64,000 nucleotides of DNA from Antedon mediterranea (taxonomy: Eukaryota > Echinodermata > Crinoidea > Comatulida > Antedonidae). The notes below the pieces were generated by a model, which did not search any database, was not told the DNA's origin, and saw only the letters and a program-made list of their open reading frames with translations. The DNA lies in NCBI RefSeq assembly GCF_964355755.1, contig NC_092671.1, positions 38,333,304 through 38,397,303 of the forward strand, in the 5' to 3' direction. Shown one piece after another: positions 61,901 through 64,000 of this stretch. How positions within the stretch are numbered: the stretch's first letter is position 1; every line of letters begins with the position of its first letter. The position numbers were made by a program, and so were the translations under genes.

Positions 61901-62613
61901 AGCAAGTTGAATTCGGCACTTGCGCTTTCGCTTCTCCCAAACTCAACACACACGTACGGAATGTCATTGCAAGAACTTTCCCTCAGATCAAATTCAAAGA
62001 GAACTTGTTGAAATCTTAAACTATCACCTTTGCTAAGGGTCTGGGATTGTAGAGATTCATCGAGTACTTGTTTTGTGTACGACTCTTTCTTTTCTTTTCC
62101 AGTGGATAAAGGGCTCCCCCAAACACCGACTTGCCAAAGTTCCGTGCCCGATATGGATGAGCTTTCTTCAGCATTAAAATCAATTGTTACGTCAATGGGT
62201 AGCAGATTGAGGGCGCCATTTAGCAAAGTGGTTGGCCGAACTGTTAGCTTGATATCGGTAACTGTGACAACTGTGAATTGTAGGAAATTGGCTTAAAAGA
62301 TTATTTAAATTTTTGCTTGGAAACTAAGATTAAAACTTGTGTAGGTTTTAATACAAAATAGCATTTCAAGTTTTAACTTGGGTCAATTTGGGTTAAATGG
62401 ATAATGGGAAAATTTGCTGAAACTTACCGCATGCACCACAGCACGCATCTATCCCAATAATAGGATCTCTGCAGTCAGTGATGGGACAAGTTCTTGTGGA
62501 ACAGAAAGTGGTGGCGTTGTCGCACGAACATATTGTGCATTCATCCAAATCAAACCGAGTCCCATGCAAATGAATTTTACCACCATACAAACACGGCAGT
62601 CTATCCTTGTCAG
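27837..62613 (-). CDS. SURF-module fibrillar procollagen alpha chain (sea urchin 2-alpha/5-alpha type); 5' end not found
   Basis: A 34.8-kb gene read from 62613 down to 27837. Order: VWC module, 20 SURF modules (45784-62270), minor helix (41087-44736), N-telopeptide exons (40513-40779), major helix (30214-39243), C-telopeptide (29691-29922) and C-propeptide (27837-28999). Helix exons are multiples of 9 nt, mostly 54 or 108, the standard fibrillar pattern. All exons identified join in frame except at the SURF/minor-helix junction, where a small exon is missing. Together they encode roughly 4,450 residues. Fibrillar procollagens trimerise in the ER through the C-propeptide, are secreted and trimmed, and form extracellular fibrils. 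SURF modules are known from echinoderm fibrillar collagens and fibrosurfin. The signal-peptide exon was not found and may lie past the window edge. Confidence 0.93.
28716..28799 (+). repeat. Palindromic MITE, truncated copy in a collagen intron
   Basis: It begins AGCTCTGTCTACACTATCAA and runs through GGTAGTGATATGACATCATC to a truncated right end, about 30 bp from the 3' edge of exon 28828-28999. Confidence 0.55.
29691..29922 (-). other. Collagen C-telopeptide exons
   Basis: Exons 29857-29922 ([20 protein letters not shown] then YY) and 29691-29783 ([20 protein letters not shown], then [11 protein letters not shown]). They link the end of the major helix to the C-propeptide. The segment is Tyr-rich and has Lys in APKGP and STKG, possible lysyl-oxidase cross-link sites. 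The tolloid-type cleavage site is probably near the YADQ/NDEN start of the next exon; this is inference. Confidence 0.8.
31713..31757. repeat. Intronic perfect hairpin
   Basis: Arms AATCAGGGAGATGTAAAAT and ATTTTACATCTCCCTGATT flank a very short A-rich loop in a collagen helix intron. Confidence 0.7.
32330..32522. repeat. 58-bp tandem repeat in a collagen intron
   Basis: CTCTTTGAGGGTGAGATGGC recurs near 32391, 32449 and 32507, with about 3.5 units in all. The open frame on the - strand here (repeated [12 protein letters not shown]) is a by-product. Confidence 0.75.
33673..34096. repeat. 25-bp minisatellite in a collagen intron
   Basis: About 17 near-identical units of AAAGCATAAACTACAACATT plus ATACT, with a few C/T variants (CACTATACT). 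It fills much of the intron between helix exons 34762-34815 and 33327-33434. Confidence 0.9.
34385..34748. repeat. Tandem repeat of about 60 bp next to a splice donor
   Basis: Six units with CATACGCAAACTGCAACGGG and GTACGATACATTTAAACTA, each starting ACTTGTTAACAAC or ACTTGTTAGCAAC. Two alternating variants end in GGCCATCC or GCCCTCAC. The array reaches the GTAAGT donor of exon 34762-34815. Confidence 0.85.
39244..40512 (-). other. Collagen intron between N-telopeptide and major helix
   Basis: No exon was seen. It holds a GATCA pentanucleotide run (about 39835-39855) and a dispersed direct duplication of about 80 bp (about 39967-40050 and 40151-40235) sharing GTCTATTTGACATGCGTT. The open frame at 40411-40656 is antisense to exon 40513-40602. 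Confidence 0.5.
40513..40779 (-). other. Extended N-telopeptide, two related exons
   Basis: Exon 40678-40779 encodes [20 protein letters not shown] and then [14 protein letters not shown]; exon 40513-40602 encodes [20 protein letters not shown] and then [10 protein letters not shown]. Both have a VVA(S/A)A start, a YKGP centre and a GYA-type end, so one looks like a duplicate of the other. Together they make 64 residues, far longer than the N-telopeptides of vertebrate collagen I. Lys in YKGP is the likely cross-link residue (inference). Confidence 0.8.
41835..41932. repeat. Half foldback element related to 19339-19475
   Basis: It ends GTTCTAGTGGGAACCAAGCT T, matching the arm of the PSMA2 intron copy, and shares a GCGGC...GATTGGTC internal stretch. 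The opposite arm is not clear. Confidence 0.45.
42478..44507 (-). other. Long collagen intron
   Basis: AT-rich with no recognised exon. About 42591-42785 holds two copies of a segment of about 100 bp (AATTTTCCAAAACATATTTT, then ATTAGTTAAAATTCCAGTTC). A poly-C run is at 43437-43452. Confidence 0.5.
44775..45152. repeat. Tandem repeat of about 116 bp (two related 58-bp halves)
   Basis: GATAATATGAGAATGATAAT and GACAATAATATGAGGAGAAT halves alternate, each followed by CACAGTTTAAAAATATGAT, for just over three units. The open frame on the - strand ([12 protein letters not shown] repeats) is a by-product. Confidence 0.8.
45291..45331. repeat. Intronic hairpin
   Basis: Arms AACCTGGGAAGGGCAAG and CTTGCTCTTCCCAGGTT with one mismatch around a 5-nt loop, in the intron between SURF 20 and the minor helix. 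Confidence 0.65.
45784..48620 (-). other. SURF modules 17-20
   Basis: Four one-module exons: 48195-48620 (17), 47507-47938 (18), 46739-47173 (19), 45784-46194 (20). Each has the SURF layout: a hydrophobic start, (L/S)W in the middle, an FGS-type strand, a C-x6-C pair with Y or F before the second Cys, and a closing C-x4-5-C. Module 18 begins GVVVEDFDW. Module 19 has lost its third Cys (LVAANQVNC) and gained one in the middle (ETKDCQEP). Module 20 ends [11 protein letters not shown] and a phase-1 donor. Confidence 0.9.
48937..49815 (-). other. SURF modules 15 and 16 in one exon
   Basis: 879 nt without an intron between the modules. Module 15 has [10 protein letters not shown] and a C3-C4 pair CVNIEDRC; module 16 starts [15 protein letters not shown] and ends LISCKEADC. 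The frame is continuous and both edges are phase 1. Confidence 0.92.
50093..50950 (-). other. SURF modules 13 and 14 in one exon
   Basis: 858 nt. Module 13 ([45 protein letters not shown]) runs directly into module 14 ([51 protein letters not shown]). Confidence 0.92.
51133..52204 (-). other. SURF modules 11 and 12
   Basis: Exons 51788-52204 (module 11, [32 protein letters not shown]) and 51133-51573 (module 12, [53 protein letters not shown]). Both are phase-1 symmetrical, so either could be skipped without breaking the frame. Confidence 0.92.
52614..55488 (-). other. SURF modules 7-10
   Basis: Exons 55069-55488 (7), 53960-54397 (8), 53345-53779 (9) and 52614-53048 (10). Each carries four Cys in the usual places (for example [13 protein letters not shown] and CVEIEC in module 7). 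Pairwise resemblance by eye is 7 to 3, 8 to 4, 9 to 5 and 10 to 6; for instance modules 5 and 9 share [16 protein letters not shown], and modules 4 and 8 share MIGEKDN/VIGEDDN. Confidence 0.92.
55796..57939 (-). other. SURF modules 3-6
   Basis: Exons 57520-57939 (3), 56973-57389 (4), 56369-56818 (5) and 55796-56221 (6). Module 3 keeps only two of the four cysteines: the first is Ala in [11 protein letters not shown] and the fourth is absent after LITCRQT. Modules 4-6 have all four. Exon edges are all phase 1. Confidence 0.92.
58025..58655. repeat. GATGTTGATAATAAT microsatellite/minisatellite
   Basis: A 630-bp array of GATGTTGATAATAAT and close variants fills most of the intron between SURF exons 2 and 3, ending 17 bp from the exon 2 donor. 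Higher-order blocks (GTTGAGGGATAATGAAG recurs near 58273 and 58401) are visible. Long open frames of Asn/Asp/Val or Ile/Ser are by-products. Confidence 0.9.
58672..59106 (-). other. SURF module 2
   Basis: 435-nt exon: [14 protein letters not shown] start, [46 protein letters not shown]. Phase 1 at both edges. Confidence 0.92.
59107..61847 (-). other. Long collagen intron between SURF 1 and 2
   Basis: 2.7 kb, AT-rich. No exon, RNA gene or clear repeat was recognised. Confidence 0.5.
61848..62270 (-). other. SURF module 1
   Basis: Exon with [11 protein letters not shown] start, [27 protein letters not shown] and CVKINFC. Two acceptors in the same phase are possible (62270 or about 62291); the shorter is preferred because VVTVTDI aligns with the starts of other modules. 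It follows the VWC exon directly. Confidence 0.87.
62428..62613 (-). other. VWC (von Willebrand factor C) module
   Basis: 186-nt exon, phase 1 at both ends. Residues: [20 protein letters not shown], then [20 protein letters not shown] and a CRD...CCGACG end; ten cysteines in the VWC pattern CxxCxC ... CPxxxC ... CCxxC. VWC is the usual N-terminal module of fibrillar collagen N-propeptides and binds growth factors in some chains. Confidence 0.92.
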
Positions 62614-64000
62614 CTAAAGAGAAGAGAGATTTGCATACCAACTAGTCCCTTGGATAAGCACCCACATATGTTCATTTAGTCTTTTTCAGAGAACTATAAT
62701 TTTATTATAAAATTGAATTTAGTACCATTGGGCAATGGTTTATAAATCGCGAATGTTTACGAGTGTATGTGTTCGTTCAAAAAGCGTGATGCTCACATAA
62801 GGGACACAACATGAACAAAAACAATAGAGAGGTGCAGAATTCAGAAACACTTTATTACAAACTGTGTGTGCAAGTGATAAATAGTCCTGCAAGTAAAATC
62901 TAAAAGTGTATGCACAAATAAAACAATACTTTTCTCATGTGACCAAACAGATACATATTTTTTCTGACCACTCAAAACTTCTGCAGTTTGGGAAATTTAT
63001 GAAAGCTTTTCTTTTAAAAAAAAAATCTCACTTTCAGAAAACTGATTTGATTTTACCTGTCACCGATGGCAGTATGCAGTCAAACACTCGACTGGAATGT
63101 TTGTATAAAACACCCTGACTTGAGAGAGAGGAGGAAATATGGAGATGAGATCTTAAAATCTAGACATAACAACGACATGCAAGAAACAGATAAAAGATCA
63201 ACGGGTTGCACAAGTAAGAAAGGTGGAAAAGATGGACAATGACAAAAGTGCTTTTCAGTAAACGAAGTAACATGACAAATAAATTAAGATGCACAAGTAC
63301 AAAAAATGAAATGATTAAAAGGTAATGTCATCATCCAATTGGCAATCATTAATTTAGTCACATGTCTGAAATTCAAAGGGTGCATTGGACATAACATTAC
63401 ATTATTTAGGTTTTATGGAATACGGTAGTATTTTTTGGTAAATTTGATTATCAAACAAAAAGAGTTACGTAAAGGAAAATAATACTATCAATTAATAAGA
63501 AACATTAATTTTTAATGTAAGTTATGACAATGTTGAAATCTCATGCACAAGTAAATGATGTATAATGGGCAGGGGAGTCATTTTGGAGTATTCAAATTTC
63601 ATGGGCCATTTCTATAATTTCACATTTCGAATGAAAGGAAGAATATATGAAATGAAATGATGAAATAAAAGCAATGGCTAACAGGAAAGCCATGAAAAGA
63701 AAGAGTGATGATGATTACCAGACAGTGGTCAAGGGATACAAAGTGGCAACAAGAACAACAATGTATATTTCACATAAAAAAATACAATTTATATCACAAA
63801 GACATAATATATGCTAGCAAGCAAGCAAAAAATTGTTGAGATTTTCAATTGCAATTGTTTTCCAAATTGTAGTATTTGTCATGAAAAGCCTTCTATTTTT
63901 GTTTCTGATTACATGCATCTGTTTTTTTTAAATAAAATATTTTAGCCATGAGAAAATGGAAGCATTTATTTTACTAATAAATGAAAAAAATAAATAAATA
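62614..64000. other. Upstream flank; signal-peptide exon not identified
   Basis: A possible 58-nt exon on the - strand (63057-63114) has a pyrimidine-rich acceptor (CCTCCTCTCTCTCAAGTCAG), a GTAAAA donor and fits the VWC phase, encoding GVLYKHSSRVFDCILPSVT. It lacks a start codon and is not signal-like, so it remains a weak candidate. Nothing else coding was recognised. Confidence 0.35.

Noticed and set aside
63841-63935. Short + strand frame starting MKSLLFLFLITC, signal-peptide-like
   Set aside because: It is on the wrong strand for the collagen gene and stops at once.

Overview
The window reads as nuclear DNA of an echinoderm. Genes are interrupted by many GT-AG introns, the DNA between them is AT-rich and full of mobile elements, and the right half carries a fibrillar collagen gene whose N-propeptide is built from SURF (sea urchin fibrillar) modules, a family known from echinoderms. 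The species cannot be named from sequence alone. All exon calls rest on reading frames, intron phases and splice consensus read by eye.

Left part (1-17 kb). After a gene-free, CTAG-rich and transposon-rich stretch come two tandem FAST-kinase-domain/RAP protein genes on the + strand (3499-6474 and 8032-10871), with the same intron phases at their RAP ends. A methionine-R-sulfoxide reductase B gene follows (11649-13758, +), then a COX14-like gene (16123-16302, -). The first four genes are therefore likely all mitochondrial. Three copies of a roughly 800-bp element made of GCGCAATT palindromes, two equal 626-bp TTAA-flanked elements in opposite orientation, and several copies of a small palindromic MITE lie between or inside these genes.

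Middle part (17-27.8 kb). PSMA2 (proteasome alpha-2) spans 17135-25504 on the + strand. Its last intron, 6.1 kb, holds a decayed CR1-like LINE. A 1511-bp DNA transposon with an AGTAT target duplication sits inside the LINE's endonuclease region. A tRNA-derived SINE lies just beyond the LINE. A satellite of about 180 bp per unit separates PSMA2 from the convergent collagen gene.

Right part (27.8-63 kb, - strand). One giant fibrillar collagen alpha chain runs from a VWC module (62428-62613) through 20 SURF modules, a minor triple helix, a duplicated N-telopeptide region and a major helix of about 344 Gly-X-Y triplets to a complete C-propeptide ending at 27837. The signal-peptide exon was not found. 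The exons found sum to roughly 4,450 residues. The SURF modules alternate between a conserved even type and a divergent odd type, and hint at five four-module blocks. Two exons each carry an odd-even pair. Intron phases around the SURF-to-helix junction demand a further small exon, and a 2-nt microexon fits. Several collagen introns have expanded into tandem arrays.
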